A stretch of 55,993 nt of DNA from Xanthobacteraceae bacterium (GTDB lineage: Bacteria > Pseudomonadota > Alphaproteobacteria > Rhizobiales > Xanthobacteraceae). A program made the position numbers and the translations under genes. The stretch is taken from assembly GCA_030038995.1 (NCBI GenBank), contig JASHQS010000121.1, forward strand, positions 1-55,993, given 5' to 3'. Under the pieces are notes generated by a model that was not told where the DNA came from, ran no database searches, and worked only from the letters and a program-made list of their open reading frames with translations. Positions 8,310 through 17,958 of the stretch are shown here, piece after piece. How positions within the stretch are numbered: position 1 is the stretch's first letter; each line of letters starts with the position of its first letter.

Positions 8310-9626
8310 CTATTCGTACAAAAAGTCCAGCACCGCGGTCTCGGCGAGCACTGCCTCGGGAATCGAGTGGCGCGCCGAGCGGGCCTGTTCCTCGGCACTT
8401 TGCGTGGCCTGCAGATAGGCGCCGAGATGACGCGCGCGCTCGATGATCTTGCGCCCGGCCGGCAGGCGCTCGGCCTCGAAGCAGCGGAGCGCGCTGGGTA
8501 CGTCATCGGCGCCGAGCGCTGCCGCCAGCGCCGCGGCATCGTCGGCCGCCTTGGAGACGCCGGCAGCGACGTGCGGCCGCGCCACGAACGCGGCGTCGCC
8601 GACGATGGCGACGCGGCCGAAGGCGAGGCGCGGGCTTTCCAGATCGTAGATCGGCTGTAACAGCGGCTCGTCGATCAAACGTACGATGGCGCGGAATTGC
8701 GGCGGCAAGAGCCGCTCCGCCGCGGCGCGCATGGCGGCGACGGCATCGCGGCGGATGAGCGGCGGCGGAATCGAGATCGAGTGGGTGACGCCGCTGTCGT
8801 CGGTCAAAAGCCACGGCAGCTCGGTCGCTTCGTCGGCCGGCCGGTACCACACTACATTGTAGCGGCGCCGTCCGGGGCGCAAATCGCCGTTCGGGCCGGC
8901 GATGGGATAGAACAAGCATTGCTCGCCGGGCGGCAGGCAGAACGCCATCGAGTCGAACAGCTCGCGGTGAATCTCCGGCGGGATCGCGCTCTCGGGGAGC
9001 AGCGCGCGCCAGCAGCAATAGCCGGCATAGAGCGGAACGACGTCGGGCAGGCATTGGCCGCGCACGGTCGAGCGCAGCCCGTCGGCGCCGATCAGCACGT
9101 CGGCCTCGACCGCGCCGCCGTCGGCAAAGCGCGCCACGACGCCGCTGCCGGTCTCCTCGAACGCCTTGAACACGCGGCCGCGATGATAATGCGCGCGCGA
9201 AAACGCGTCGCGCAACACGCGATAGACCCGCTCCCAAGCGGTCAGCACCTGCGGACACACGACGGTCAGGGTGACGCGGCCGTCGACATCGAGCAGCTTG
9301 CGGGTCCGCGCCACCACGCCGAGGTCGGTGGTGTCAAGACCAAGCGCATTTAAATGTGCGATCAGCTCGGCCTGCGCCACGATGCCGGCGCCGCGGCCGG
9401 CAAGCTCGCTCTCGACACGCTCGAAAACTTCGACCGCCCAGCCGCGGCGCCGCAGCATGACGGCGGCGAGGAGCCCGCTCATCGAGCCTCCGATCACCAG
9501 CGCGCGGCGTTTTCCCCTTGGCCTGCGCTCATTCCCGCGCCGGCGAGAATCCAGAGGCGGCGCGTTCGGCGTGCCTTCATGCTGGGTCCCCGCTTTCGCG
9601 GGGACGAGCGGTGGACGTTTCGGCAT
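8310..9626 (-). CDS. FAD-dependent monooxygenase (2,6-dihydroxypyridine hydroxylase-like)
   Basis: From about residue 40 onward this is a complete class A flavin monooxygenase: RALVIGGSMSGLLAAVMLRRRGWAVEVFER (FAD ADP-binding), the DG motif ADVLIGADGLRSTVR, and VAIVGDAAFVARPHVAAGVSKAADDAAALAAAL (ribityl/FAD-binding). GGSMSG is typical of the dihydroxypyridine/nicotinate-pathway hydroxylases. The first 38 codons read through a dispersed repeat (9530..9612) and are probably not native. A good ATG at 9532 (MSAGQG) is out of frame by one base, next to a GGGGAAAA run at 9510-9517, so a one-base deletion or sequencing error may hide the real start. The substrate is an aromatic or N-heteroaromatic compound, not determinable here. 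Confidence 0.8.
   Translation of the reverse strand: MPKRPPLVPAKAGTQHEGTPNAPPLDSRRRGNERRPRGKRRALVIGGSMSGLLAAVMLRRRGWAVEVFERVESELAGRGAGIVAQAELIAHLNALGLDTTDLGVVARTRKLLDVDGRVTLTVVCPQVLTAWERVYRVLRDAFSRAHYHRGRVFKAFEETGSGVVARFADGGAVEADVLIGADGLRSTVRGQCLPDVVPLYAGYCCWRALLPESAIPPEIHRELFDSMAFCLPPGEQCLFYPIAGPNGDLRPGRRRYNVVWYRPADEATELPWLLTDDSGVTHSISIPPPLIRRDAVAAMRAAAERLLPPQFRAIVRLIDEPLLQPIYDLESPRLAFGRVAIVGDAAFVARPHVAAGVSKAADDAAALAAALGADDVPSALRCFEAERLPAGRKIIERARHLGAYLQATQSAEEQARSARHSIPEAVLAETAVLDFLYE
9530..9612. repeat. Dispersed CATTCCCGC / GCGGGGACGAG palindromic repeat
   Basis: The sequence runs from CATTCCCGCGCCGGCGAGAATC to a closing GTCCCCGCTTTCGCGGGGAC hairpin. This is the widespread proteobacterial repeat whose plus-strand reading frame gives FPRRRES ... 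WVPAFAGT. A short related piece (CATTCCCGCGCAAGCGGGA) occurs at 38047-38065. It forms the artefactual N-terminus of the adjacent monooxygenase frame. Confidence 0.8.
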
Positions 9627-9722
9627 GCACGGCGATCCAGCGGTTTTGGCAGGGTTTTGGCAGGCTATTTCAAACGCGGCGGGAGCTTTTTATATTGTGC
9701 GCAGAATCCCCGGAGGAACGCT

Positions 9723-10166
9723 ATGGCTCTGACCATGCTGGACAAGTCCACCGACCGCACCGACAAATCGGCGTGGCCGGCCGCGCTTAACGCCGAGTTC
9801 GAGCGCGAGAAGGCGAACAACAACGGCTGCGTCGGCACTACGCTGTTGTCGGAAGACGACCGCGTGCGGGTCTGGATCATCCGGCTTGATCCCGGCGAGC
9901 GCATCGGCTTTCATCGCCACGTGCTCGATTATTTCTGGACCTCGGTGTCGGGCGGCAAAGGGCGCCAGCACCTGATGGACGGCTCGACCGTCGAATACAC
10001 CTATCGGCCCGGCGAGACGCGGCACGAAAGCTACGGTGCCGGCCGGTACAAGGTGCACGATCTGGAAAATCTCGGCGACAAAGAGATGGTGTTCATGACC
10101 ATCGAGTTTCTCGACAGCGCCAACAAGCCGCTGCAGATTCCCGACAAGGTACACGCCGCGGCGTGA
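9723..10166 (+). CDS. Cupin-fold small protein
   Basis: The 147-residue product from ATG 9723, with GGAGG seven bases upstream, looks like a single cupin barrel: VRVWIIRLDPGERIGFHRHVLDYFWTSVSGGKGRQHL carries the cupin motif 1 G(X)5HXH core (GFHRH), and the second half has TYRPGETRHESYGAGRYKVHDLENLGDKEMVFMTIEF. The histidines could bind a metal. It is divergent from the flavin monooxygenase and may belong to the same catabolic unit. No reaction can be assigned. Confidence 0.75.
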   Translation: MALTMLDKSTDRTDKSAWPAALNAEFEREKANNNGCVGTTLLSEDDRVRVWIIRLDPGERIGFHRHVLDYFWTSVSGGKGRQHLMDGSTVEYTYRPGETRHESYGAGRYKVHDLENLGDKEMVFMTIEFLDSANKPLQIPDKVHAAA

Positions 10167-10178
10167 CTTTCTCAACGC

Positions 10179-10286
10179 GTTTCCCGGATGCGGTGCACCG
10201 CTGATCCGGGACCTTCGCAGACCCCGTGTCTGTGACGATCCCGGGTCTGCAGCGCACCACTTCGTGCTGCGCTGCGCCCGGGAAAC
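10179..10286. repeat. Dispersed GTTTCCCGG...CCGGGAAAC repeat, short form
   Basis: An inverted-repeat-bounded element (GTTTCCCGG at the left, CCGGGAAAC at the right) occupies almost the entire gap between the convergent cupin and RNA methyltransferase genes. The centre closely resembles the copies at 33406..33539 and 48690..48823. It may fold as a bidirectional terminator-like hairpin. Confidence 0.8.
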
Positions 10287-10289
10287 GGC

Positions 10290-11528
10290 CTATTTCTCAA
10301 AACGCGCCACGATCTCGACGTGCGCTGAATAGCGGAATTGATCGACTGGCGTTATTCCGACGAGCCGGTAGCCGCCGCGTAAAAGTTCGGCGGCGTCGCG
10401 GGCGAACGTCGCCGGGTTGCACGATACCGCAACGATCAGCGGCACGCCGCTTGCTGCGAGTGCGCGGGCCTGCGCCTGCGCGCCTTGGCGCGGCGGGTCG
10501 AACACGGCGGCGTCGAAGCGGTGCAGCTCGGCGGCAACGAATGGATCCTTGAACAGATCGCGCGCTGCGACCTCGACCGGCTTGAGGCGGGGCGCCGAAG
10601 CGGCGGCGCGCTTGAGCGCCGCGAGCGCGGCCTCATCCGTATCGACCGCAACGATCCGCGCCCGAGCCGCGAGCCGCAGCGCAAAGGGGCCGATGCCGCA
10701 GAACAGATCGGCGATTTTGCCGGCGTCGGCGCAGGCCGAAACGACAAGCCGCGACAGCACGGCTTCGCCTTCGGCTGTGGCCTGCAAAAACGCGGCGGGC
10801 GGCAGCGGCACAATGGTGGGGCCAACGCGCAAAGTCGGCGCACGGCTTTGCGCCACGAGTTCGCCGTGACGCGTCAGCCGCGCCAGATCGTGCTCCGCGG
10901 CGATACGCGCCAACGCGGTTGTCAAAGGCGCGGTGAGCGGGCCGCGGCCGCGGACGTCGATGTCGAGGCCGACATCGGTCGCGGTCGCCTGGATATCGAG
11001 CGACTTTTTGTTCGGGCGCAGCGCTTCGGCGATGGCCCAGGCCGCCGCCAGCGCGCCGTCCAGACTCTTGGCCAGCACCGGGCAGCGGTCGATGCCGATC
11101 ACGCGAGGTTCGCGTGCGGCGGAGAAGCCGACTTCGAGAATATCGTGAGCGCCACGCCGGGCGTGAAAGGTGGCGCGGCGGCGGCCTTCGCCGTGCGCAT
11201 CGATCAGCTCGGCGACCGGCGCGTCGAGCCGCGCCTGGCACAGCGCCTCGACGATGAGATCGCGCTTCCATGCCCGATACGGTGCGGCATCCCAATGCTG
11301 AACCGCGCAGCCGCCGCAGACGCCGAAATGCGGGCAGATCGGCGCGACGCGTTCGGCGCTCGGCCGTTCCACCCGCAGCACCGCGCGCCGGTCAGGGTGG
11401 CCGGGGACGGCCTCGACCTCGACGGTTTCGCCGGGCAGCGCGCCGGGCACATAGATCGGCCCCTCGAGATCGCCGGCGATGCCGTCGCCGCGATGGCCGA
11501 TGCGTAAAATCGTCAGGCGTTCAACCAC
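10290..11528 (-). CDS. TrmA/RlmD-family RNA (uracil-5-)-methyltransferase
   Basis: SAM-dependent methyltransferase that makes 5-methyluridine in 23S rRNA or tRNA. The 412-residue product from GTG 11528 has a short N-terminal TRAM-like beta domain ([26 protein letters not shown]), the iron-sulfur motif [15 protein letters not shown], the SAM motifs [13 protein letters not shown] and [10 protein letters not shown], and the catalytic-Cys motif [14 protein letters not shown] 11528 overlaps the tlyA stop by 8 bases, indicating coupling. An ATG-led extension to 11666 lies wholly inside tlyA and lacks family character. RlmD versus TrmA target cannot be separated by eye. Confidence 0.9.
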   Translation of the reverse strand: MVERLTILRIGHRGDGIAGDLEGPIYVPGALPGETVEVEAVPGHPDRRAVLRVERPSAERVAPICPHFGVCGGCAVQHWDAAPYRAWKRDLIVEALCQARLDAPVAELIDAHGEGRRRATFHARRGAHDILEVGFSAAREPRVIGIDRCPVLAKSLDGALAAAWAIAEALRPNKKSLDIQATATDVGLDIDVRGRGPLTAPLTTALARIAAEHDLARLTRHGELVAQSRAPTLRVGPTIVPLPPAAFLQATAEGEAVLSRLVVSACADAGKIADLFCGIGPFALRLAARARIVAVDTDEAALAALKRAAASAPRLKPVEVAARDLFKDPFVAAELHRFDAAVFDPPRQGAQAQARALAASGVPLIVAVSCNPATFARDAAELLRGGYRLVGITPVDQFRYSAHVEIVARFEK

Positions 11529-12252
11529 GCTCGGCCTGAACGAAAAATTCGCGATTGCCGTCGCCGCCCAAAATCGGGGAGGGGGCGATGCCGCCGACGC
11601 GCCAGCCGCGTGCGGCGAGAAATGTTTCGATATCGGCGCAGACCGCGGCGTGCACCGCTGGATCACGCACGATGCCTTTTTTGACGTCGCGGCGCGCCGC
11701 CTCGAATTGCGGCTTGATCAGCGCCAGCAGGGTTGCGCACGGCGCCAGGAGCTTTTCGATCGCCGGAACAACAAGCTTGAGCGAGATGAAACTCACGTCG
11801 ACTGTCGAAAAATCCGGCAGCTCGGCAAGGCGCGAGCGATCGAGCGCACGGATGTCGGTCTGCTCCAATGAGACGAGGCCGGGGCGGCCGCGAAGCTTTT
11901 GATGCAACTGGTCGCGGCCGACATCGACCGCATAAACGCGCCGCGCGCCGCGTCCGAGCAGCACTTCGGCAAAGCCGCCGGTCGAAGCGCCGACATCGAG
12001 ACAGATACGGTCGTTTACGTTGAGGTCAAAATGGTCAAGCGCCGCGGCAAGCTTCACGCCGCCGCGCGATACGTAAGGATGCTCGGGCTCGGCCTTGATC
12101 GTCGCGGCGACGGAAAGGTCTTCGGACGCCTTGCGCACCGGCGCGCCATCGGCGGTGACGCGACCGGCCGCGATGGCGGCTTGGGCGCGGGCGCGGCTTT
12201 CGAACAGGCCGCGCTCGACCAGAAGCCGGTCGGCGCGTCGGCGGGTAATCAT
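11521..12252 (-). CDS. tlyA: TlyA-family rRNA (cytidine-2'-O)-methyltransferase
   Basis: The 243-residue protein has an N-terminal S4 RNA-binding domain ([29 protein letters not shown]) and an FtsJ-type Rossmann methyltransferase domain ([73 protein letters not shown]). The K-D-K-E-like residues of 2'-O methyltransferases are present. TlyA modifies 16S/23S rRNA ribose; the older name haemolysin is historical. It is the middle gene of dxs - tlyA - RNA methyltransferase on the minus strand, a common order in this bacterial order, here with a repeat inserted after dxs. Confidence 0.93.
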   Translation of the reverse strand: MITRRRADRLLVERGLFESRARAQAAIAAGRVTADGAPVRKASEDLSVAATIKAEPEHPYVSRGGVKLAAALDHFDLNVNDRICLDVGASTGGFAEVLLGRGARRVYAVDVGRDQLHQKLRGRPGLVSLEQTDIRALDRSRLAELPDFSTVDVSFISLKLVVPAIEKLLAPCATLLALIKPQFEAARRDVKKGIVRDPAVHAAVCADIETFLAARGWRVGGIAPSPILGGDGNREFFVQAERG

Positions 12253-12261
12253 TGCAGCTTC

Positions 12262-12427
12262 GTTTCCCGGGCGCAGCGCAGCAAAAGCGCGTTCACGCGC
12301 GTCTTCGACGCGCTTTTGGCGTAGCGCAGTGGTTGCGCTGCAGACCCGGGATCGTTACAGACCGCAGTGTTTGGGACGATCCCGGAACAGCGGTGCACCG
12401 CTTCGCGCTGCACCGCATCCGGGAAAA
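12262..12427. repeat. Dispersed GTTTCCCGG repeat, long form with internal hairpin
   Basis: It fills the 186-bp gap between tlyA and dxs. It begins GTTTCCCGGGCGCAGC, carries the same ACGCGCGTCTTCGACGCGC hairpin seen in the copy at 586..733, and ends CATCCGGGAAA. It sits inside what is otherwise an operon, so it may reduce readthrough from dxs. Confidence 0.8.
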
Positions 12428-12438
12428 ACCACAATCAT

Positions 12439-14379
12439 TTACGACCGCACGAGCTTCACCGTCTCGCCGCGCATGTTCTGGCCGAGCGCCTCGAACGCCT
12501 TGGCGACGATGCTCTTGGCGTCGAGAGCGGCCTTGGCGTACATGGCGTTCGGCGAGTCTTGGTCGATGAAAATGTCGGGCAGCACCATGGACCGTACTCT
12601 CAGTCCGCGGTCGAGCACGCCGTGCTCGGCGAGCGCCTGCATGACGAACGCGCCGAAGCCGCCGATCGCGCCTTCTTCGATGGTCAACAGCACCTCGTGC
12701 TCGCGGGCGAGCCGCAGCAACAGGTCGACGTCGAGCGGCTTGGCGAAGCGCGCGTCGGCCACCGTGGTCGATAGGCCGTAGGTGGCGAGTTCGTCGGCCG
12801 CCTTCATGCATTCGCGCAGCCGCGCGCCATAAGAGAACACCGCGATCTTGGTGCCCTCGCGGACGATGCGGCCCTTGCCGATCTCGAGCGGCTTGCCTTC
12901 CTCGGGCAACGGCACGCCAAACCCTTCGCCGCGCGGATAGCGCAGCGCCGACGGCCGGTCGTCGATGGCGACGGCGGTCGCCACCATGTGCACCAGCTCG
13001 GCTTCGTCGGACGGCGCCATCAGGATGAAGCCCGGCAGGCAGCCGAGATAGGCGATGTCGAACGAGCCGGCATGGGTCGGCCCGTCGGCGCCGACCAGCC
13101 CGGCGCGGTCCATGGCAAAGCGCACCGGCAGCCGCTGGATGGCGACGTCGTGCACGACCTGGTCGTAGGCGCGCTGCAGGAAGGTCGAGTAGATGGTGGC
13201 GAACGGCTTGTAGCCTTCGGTGGCGAGCCCCGCGGCGAACGTCACCGCGTGCTGCTCGGCAATGCCGACGTCGAAGGTGCGCTCGGGAAATACTTTTTGG
13301 AACAGATCGACGCTGGTGCCCGACGGCATCGCCGCGGTAATGGCGACGATCTTGTCGTCCTTGCGAGCTTGCTTGATCAGGCTTTCGCCATAAACCTTCT
13401 GAAACGCGGGCGCCGCCGGCTTCGATTTGAGCTGGGCGCCGGTAGCGACGTCGAACTTGACGACGCCGTGATATTTGTCCGCCGAATTCTCCGCCGGCAG
13501 ATAACCCTTGCCCTTCTTGGTGACGACGTGGACCAGGAACGGGCCGTTCTTGGCATCGCGCACGTTCTTGAGGACCGGCAGCAGATGATCGATGTTGTGG
13601 CCGTCGATCGGCCCGACATAGAAGAAGCCGAGCTCGTCGAACAACGTGTTGCCGGTGACCAGCCCGCGCGCGTATTGCTCGATGGCGAGCGCGCGCCGTT
13701 CCAGCATCCGCGACGGCAGGCGCTTGGCGATCTGGCGGATGAAGCTGCGCAGCCGCCGATAGCCGCGTCCGGAGACGCGCCGCGCCAGATAGGCCGACAG
13801 CGCGCCGACCGGAGGCGCAATCGACATGTCGTTGTCGTTGAGCACCACGATCAGCCGGGAATCCATCGAGCCGGCGTTGTTCATGGCCTCGTACGCCATG
13901 CCGGCCGACATGGCGCCGTCGCCGATTACGGCGATGACGTTGTTGTTCTTGCCGGCGAGGTCGCGGGCGACCGCCATGCCGAGCGCCGAGGAGATCGAGG
14001 TCGAGGAATGCGCGGCGCCGAACGGGTCGTATTCGCTCTCCGCGCGCTTGGTGAAGCCGGATAGTCCGCCACCCTGGCGCAGGGTACGGATGCGGTCGCG
14101 GCGGCCGGTGAGGATCTTGTGCGGGTAGGCCTGGTGGCCGACGTCCCAGACCAGCCGGTCGCGCGGGGTGTCGAACACATAGTGCAGGGCCACGGTCAGC
14201 TCGATCACCCCGAGGCCGGCGCCGAGGTGGCCGCCGGTGACCGCGACGGCATCGATCGTCTCCTGGCGGAGCTCATCGGCGACTTGGCGCAACTGGGCGG
14301 GTTCGAGGCGTCTGAGGTCGGCGGGGGTTTTGATCAGGTCGAGCAATGGGGTTGAGTGAACCGTCACGCTGAGCTCCAT
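12439..14379 (-). CDS. dxs: 1-deoxy-D-xylulose-5-phosphate synthase
   Basis: Thiamine-diphosphate enzyme condensing pyruvate and glyceraldehyde 3-phosphate, the first step of the MEP isoprenoid pathway. The 646-residue protein is full length: [23 protein letters not shown] (substrate His), [16 protein letters not shown], the ThDP motif [18 protein letters not shown]...[19 protein letters not shown], the transketolase Pyr domain [21 protein letters not shown] and [15 protein letters not shown], then the C-terminal domain. ATG 14379 is used; a GTG at 14367 preceded by GGAG is an equally good start and would remove four residues. It is divergent from ligD. Confidence 0.96.
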   Translation of the reverse strand: MELSVTVHSTPLLDLIKTPADLRRLEPAQLRQVADELRQETIDAVAVTGGHLGAGLGVIELTVALHYVFDTPRDRLVWDVGHQAYPHKILTGRRDRIRTLRQGGGLSGFTKRAESEYDPFGAAHSSTSISSALGMAVARDLAGKNNNVIAVIGDGAMSAGMAYEAMNNAGSMDSRLIVVLNDNDMSIAPPVGALSAYLARRVSGRGYRRLRSFIRQIAKRLPSRMLERRALAIEQYARGLVTGNTLFDELGFFYVGPIDGHNIDHLLPVLKNVRDAKNGPFLVHVVTKKGKGYLPAENSADKYHGVVKFDVATGAQLKSKPAAPAFQKVYGESLIKQARKDDKIVAITAAMPSGTSVDLFQKVFPERTFDVGIAEQHAVTFAAGLATEGYKPFATIYSTFLQRAYDQVVHDVAIQRLPVRFAMDRAGLVGADGPTHAGSFDIAYLGCLPGFILMAPSDEAELVHMVATAVAIDDRPSALRYPRGEGFGVPLPEEGKPLEIGKGRIVREGTKIAVFSYGARLRECMKAADELATYGLSTTVADARFAKPLDVDLLLRLAREHEVLLTIEEGAIGGFGAFVMQALAEHGVLDRGLRVRSMVLPDIFIDQDSPNAMYAKAALDAKSIVAKAFEALGQNMRGETVKLVRS

Positions 14380-14685
14380 AAAAATTATCCGGCCTAACGG
14401 CCTTTATTGGGGTTGAGTGCGCGCCCAGTTACCGACCGGAACACGTAAAATTTTGCAGTGTTTACACCATCCTGGCCCGGATTGGCAATTTGCCTCCGAC
14501 CCCCGGCAGGGAACCACAAGGGTCGGGGCCTAGTTCATACAGCATTAGTTTCCCACGCGCCCATCCGGTTCATATAATGATAGGGAGCGGGTTTCGTTCT
14601 CACCATGGTGCCGCACCGGGAAATTTATCGCGGTTTGCCTATGGCAACGGGCCCGAAAACGGGCGCGGTCGCCAATTGAGGTCCT
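14380..14685. promoter_or_regulatory. Divergent intergenic region dxs / ligD
   Basis: This 306-bp region separates dxs (minus) from ligD (plus). A TATAAT hexamer at 14573-14578 on the plus strand could be the -10 of a ligD promoter with a transcript leader of about 100 bases; no convincing -35 accompanies it. No repeat or small ORF with good signals was seen. Confidence 0.35.
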
Positions 14686-17409
14686 GTGGCGCTCGAAATT
14701 TACCGTAAGAAGCGGCAGTTCGGCGTCACGCCGGAGCCGCGCGGCCGCGCTGGCCGGCGCGGGCGGGGCGGCGGCAACAGCAACAGCTACGTCATCCAGA
14801 AGCACGCGGCGCGCCGGCTGCATTACGACCTGCGGCTCGAGCTCGACGGGGTGATGAAAAGCTGGGCCGTCACCCGCGGGCCGAGCCTCGATCCAGGCGA
14901 AAAGCGGCTCGCCGTCCATGTCGAAGACCATCCGATCGAATACAACAGCTTCGAAGGCACCATTCCGGCCGGCGAATACGGCGGCGGCACGGTGATGATC
15001 TGGGATCGTGGCCGCTGGCATCCCGAAGGCGATCCGCACAAGGGGTTCGCCAAGGGCCATCTGGTGTTCGATCTCGACGGCGAAAAATTGCGCGGCCGTT
15101 GGCACCTCGTGCGCATGCAGCGCCGGTCCGACGACCGGCATGACAACTGGCTCCTGATCAAGGGTAAGGACGCCGAGGCCCGCAGCGGGCGCGGCGCCGA
15201 CATCTTGGCGGCGCAGCCGTTGTCCGCGGCGAGCGGTCGCACCATGGAGGAGATCGCCGGCGGCAAGGGCCGCAAGCGTGTCTGGCACAGTAACCAGTCC
15301 GCCGATGGCGGCGGCGCCGCGCGCCCGCAATCGCAGCGCGCGTTTCGCGAGGAACTTCGCGCGCAAGCGCCGGCGCCGCCTAATGCGAAGGCCACGACCC
15401 CCGCCGCGCACGCCCGCGCGGCATCGTCAAAAAGGGCGAAGCCCGCAGCGAGCGTGGTTGCGGCGAAGAAAAGCGATGCGGCCCCGCGCGCCAAAAAAAG
15501 GGCGGCCGACGCGCGGCTGCCCGATTTCGTGCCGCCGGCGCTCGCCACCTTGCACACGACCGCGCCGCGCGGGCGGGACTGGCTGCACGAGATCAAATTC
15601 GACGGTTACCGCATCGAGGCGCGGCTCGACCGCAGCGAGGTGCAGCTCTTGACGCGCAAAAGGCAGGATTGGACGCACCGCTTTGCACCGATCGCCGCAG
15701 CGGTCGCCAAGCTTCCGGCCCGGACCGCCTTGCTCGACGGCGAGGTGGTGGTCGAGGACGACAAGGGCATTTCCAGCTTTTCGCTGCTGCAGATCGCGCT
15801 CAAGGAGGGGCGGAGCGACCGCTTCGTCTATTGGGTCTTCGACATTTTCCATCGCGATGGCGTCGATCTGACCGGGCGGCCTTTGCTCGAGCGCAAGGCG
15901 GTGCTGCGAGAGCTGTTGCGCGGCGCGTCGGGCCCGGTCCGCTATACCGAGCATTTCGACGAGGATGGGCCGCGCCTCTTCAAGCATGCCTGCGAGATGG
16001 GGCTCGAAGGAGTGATCTCCAAGCGTCGCGACGCGCCCTATACTTCCGGCCGGACCGAAAACCTGATCAAGAGCAAGTGTCACGACGAGCAGGAGTTCGT
16101 GGTCGTCGGCTTCACGCCGTCGACGGCAATGCCGAGCGCCATCGGCGCGCTCACCGTGGGCTACCACGCCAACGGCGAGCTGCGTTATGCCGGCCGCGTC
16201 GGCACCGGCTACACCCATGTCACCGCGCGCGATCTGTGGCGGCGCCTGCAAAAGCTGCGCACCGAGCGGCCGCCGCTCATTGTGCCGGCGACCGAGCGGC
16301 GCAAGGACGTGATCTGGGTCAAGCCGCAGCTCGTGGTCGAAGCCGAATTTCGCGGCATTACCCATGACGGCCTGCTGCGGCAGGCCTCCTACAAAGGCAT
16401 GCGCGAGGACAAGCCGGCCGGCGAAGTGGTGCGCGAGCGGCCGGCGGCATCGGCACCGGCCGGCACGGCAGCGGCTGCGCGGCAGGCATCGGTAAAATCG
16501 GATCCGCCGGCCGTGAAAGCATCCTCCGGCCGGGCGGAGCGCCAGACCAAGTATAAGAGCGACGAGCTTGCCGACATGACTCTGACCCATCCCGACCGCG
16601 TCTATTGGGCCGACGTCGGCGTCACCAAACAGGACCTTGCCGCGTATTACGCGTCGGTCTGGGATTGGATGGCGCCGCACGTCATCGACCGGCCGCTCGC
16701 TCTGGTGCGCTGCCCCGACGGCACCAAAGGCCAATGTTTTTTCCAGAAGCACATCGCCGCAAACGTCAGGGACTCGCCGCTGCGCCACCTGGTCGAGGGC
16801 AAGGAGCACGACGTCATCGCGGTGGACAATCTCGGCGACCTGATCGCGCTGGTGCAGTCGGGCGCGCTGGAGATCCATGTCCGCGGCTCGCGGCTCGGCG
16901 CGCTCGAAATGTGCGACCGCATCGTGTTCGACCTCGATCCCGGCGAAGATGTCGCCTGGAACGACATCGTCGCCGCCGCGCGCGAGACGCGCGAGCGCCT
17001 CGAGGCGGAAAAGCTCGAAAGCTTTGTCAAAGTCTCGGGCGGCAAGGGCCTTCACGTCGTGCTGCCGGTGGAGCCGGCCGATTGGGATGCCGCCAAGGAT
17101 TTTGCGCAGAAGATCGCGCTGCGCATGGCCGCCGACAGCCCGCAGCGCTACGTCGGCAAGATGACCAAGGCGCTGCGCCAGGGCAAAATCTTCATCGATT
17201 ATTTCCGCAACTCGCGCGAGGCGACCTCGGTCGCGGCCTATTCGACGCGGGCGCGGCCGGGGGCGCCGGTTTCGGTGCCGCTGTCGTGGCAGCAGCTCTC
17301 GCGCGTCAAGGCCGCCAACCAGTTCACCGTGCTCGATCTGAAAAAGCACATCCGCCAGGACGCCTGGCGCGGCATCGACAAGGTGCGGCAGCGATTGCCG
17401 GGCAAATAA
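14686..17409 (+). CDS. ligD: Multifunctional ATP-dependent DNA ligase D
   Basis: End-processing and joining enzyme of bacterial non-homologous end joining. The 907-residue protein from GTG 14686 (TGAGG upstream) has three domains in order. The 3'-phosphoesterase (about 20-170) has SYVIQKHAARRLHYDLRLELDGVMKSWAVTRGPS and HPIEYNSFEGTIPAGEYGGGTVMIWDRG. The ligase (about 285-590) has nucleotidyl-accepting Lys304 in EIKFDGYR, with VDGE-like LLDGEVVV and EGVISKRRDAPY. The primase-polymerase (about 620-900) has LTHPDRVYWADVGVTKQDL, CFFQKH, DLDPGEDV and SGGKGLHVVLPV. Basic Ala/Lys-rich linkers separate the domains. The partner Ku gene is not in this window. Confidence 0.95.
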   Translation: MALEIYRKKRQFGVTPEPRGRAGRRGRGGGNSNSYVIQKHAARRLHYDLRLELDGVMKSWAVTRGPSLDPGEKRLAVHVEDHPIEYNSFEGTIPAGEYGGGTVMIWDRGRWHPEGDPHKGFAKGHLVFDLDGEKLRGRWHLVRMQRRSDDRHDNWLLIKGKDAEARSGRGADILAAQPLSAASGRTMEEIAGGKGRKRVWHSNQSADGGGAARPQSQRAFREELRAQAPAPPNAKATTPAAHARAASSKRAKPAASVVAAKKSDAAPRAKKRAADARLPDFVPPALATLHTTAPRGRDWLHEIKFDGYRIEARLDRSEVQLLTRKRQDWTHRFAPIAAAVAKLPARTALLDGEVVVEDDKGISSFSLLQIALKEGRSDRFVYWVFDIFHRDGVDLTGRPLLERKAVLRELLRGASGPVRYTEHFDEDGPRLFKHACEMGLEGVISKRRDAPYTSGRTENLIKSKCHDEQEFVVVGFTPSTAMPSAIGALTVGYHANGELRYAGRVGTGYTHVTARDLWRRLQKLRTERPPLIVPATERRKDVIWVKPQLVVEAEFRGITHDGLLRQASYKGMREDKPAGEVVRERPAASAPAGTAAAARQASVKSDPPAVKASSGRAERQTKYKSDELADMTLTHPDRVYWADVGVTKQDLAAYYASVWDWMAPHVIDRPLALVRCPDGTKGQCFFQKHIAANVRDSPLRHLVEGKEHDVIAVDNLGDLIALVQSGALEIHVRGSRLGALEMCDRIVFDLDPGEDVAWNDIVAAARETRERLEAEKLESFVKVSGGKGLHVVLPVEPADWDAAKDFAQKIALRMAADSPQRYVGKMTKALRQGKIFIDYFRNSREATSVAAYSTRARPGAPVSVPLSWQQLSRVKAANQFTVLDLKKHIRQDAWRGIDKVRQRLPGK

Positions 17410-17446
17410 ATTGCACGGTGGACACCGCGTCGTGGAAGCTGAGCCG

Positions 17447-17516
17447 CGTGGGCAAAATCGTGCGGCCGCGGTGCCCACGCGGTCGGCGCAGCGCGGACGA
17501 TTTTGCCGACCCCACG
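17447..17516. terminator. Large imperfect inverted repeat between convergent genes
   Basis: CGTGGGCAAAATCGT (17447-17461) pairs with ACGATTTTGCC...CCCACG (17497-17516), with a five-base bulge (GTCGG in the complement) and a GC-rich loop. It lies between the stops of ligD (plus) and the small gene at 17521..17778 (minus), so a bidirectional terminator is the simplest reading. There is no U-tract. Confidence 0.45.
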
Positions 17517-17520
17517 AAGC

Positions 17521-17778
17521 TCATCCGGCGAGCTTCAACCGCTCGTCCTTCGGCTCGAACCGGGCGCGGAAAATTTCGGCGTCCAGCGGGTCGGCGAAGC
17601 AATAGCGCACGAAGGCCGCGTAATCGTCTTCGACATACATGTCGAACACGCCGGCATATTTGATCAGGAAATTCAGGATCGCGCTGTCGTCGGTCAACTG
17701 CCGCCGCGGCAGCACCACCTGATAGGGGCATTCGGCGTCGAGCTTTCGCAGCCACGCGCTTTTGTTGTCGGAACTCAT
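17521..17778 (-). CDS. Small conserved hypothetical protein
   Basis: An 85-residue product from ATG 17778 (MSSDNKSAWLRKLDAECPYQVVLPRRQLTDDSAILNF...). It is acidic and globular with no signal peptide or membrane segment, and reads as a real protein: balanced composition and alternating hydrophobics in FLIKYAGVFDMYVEDDYAAFVRYCFADPLDAEIFRARF. An in-frame extension to 17850 has no ribosome-binding site and is unlikely. Not recognised as a named family. Confidence 0.6.
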   Translation of the reverse strand: MSSDNKSAWLRKLDAECPYQVVLPRRQLTDDSAILNFLIKYAGVFDMYVEDDYAAFVRYCFADPLDAEIFRARFEPKDERLKLAG

Positions 17779-17958
17779 GATTGCCTCGCTTCGTCTACGA
17801 CCGCGACGGCACATTGTTCCCTTTTTGTTCCAGACTGTAAAGAGCCACAAAACGCGGTAGGGACGTCTCCTGCGGCGGCTACAGATAGCGGTTAAGCTCG
17901 CCGCCGTTCCAAAGGTCGCTGTCGCTGCTTCGAATCGCCGGCAGGGCAGCCCCGCCCG

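Noticed and set aside
15427-17478. Minus-strand open frame of about 683 codons opposite ligD
   Set aside because: Antisense of a clearly conserved three-domain ligase; composition is Arg/His/Asp-rich and has no recognisable motif.
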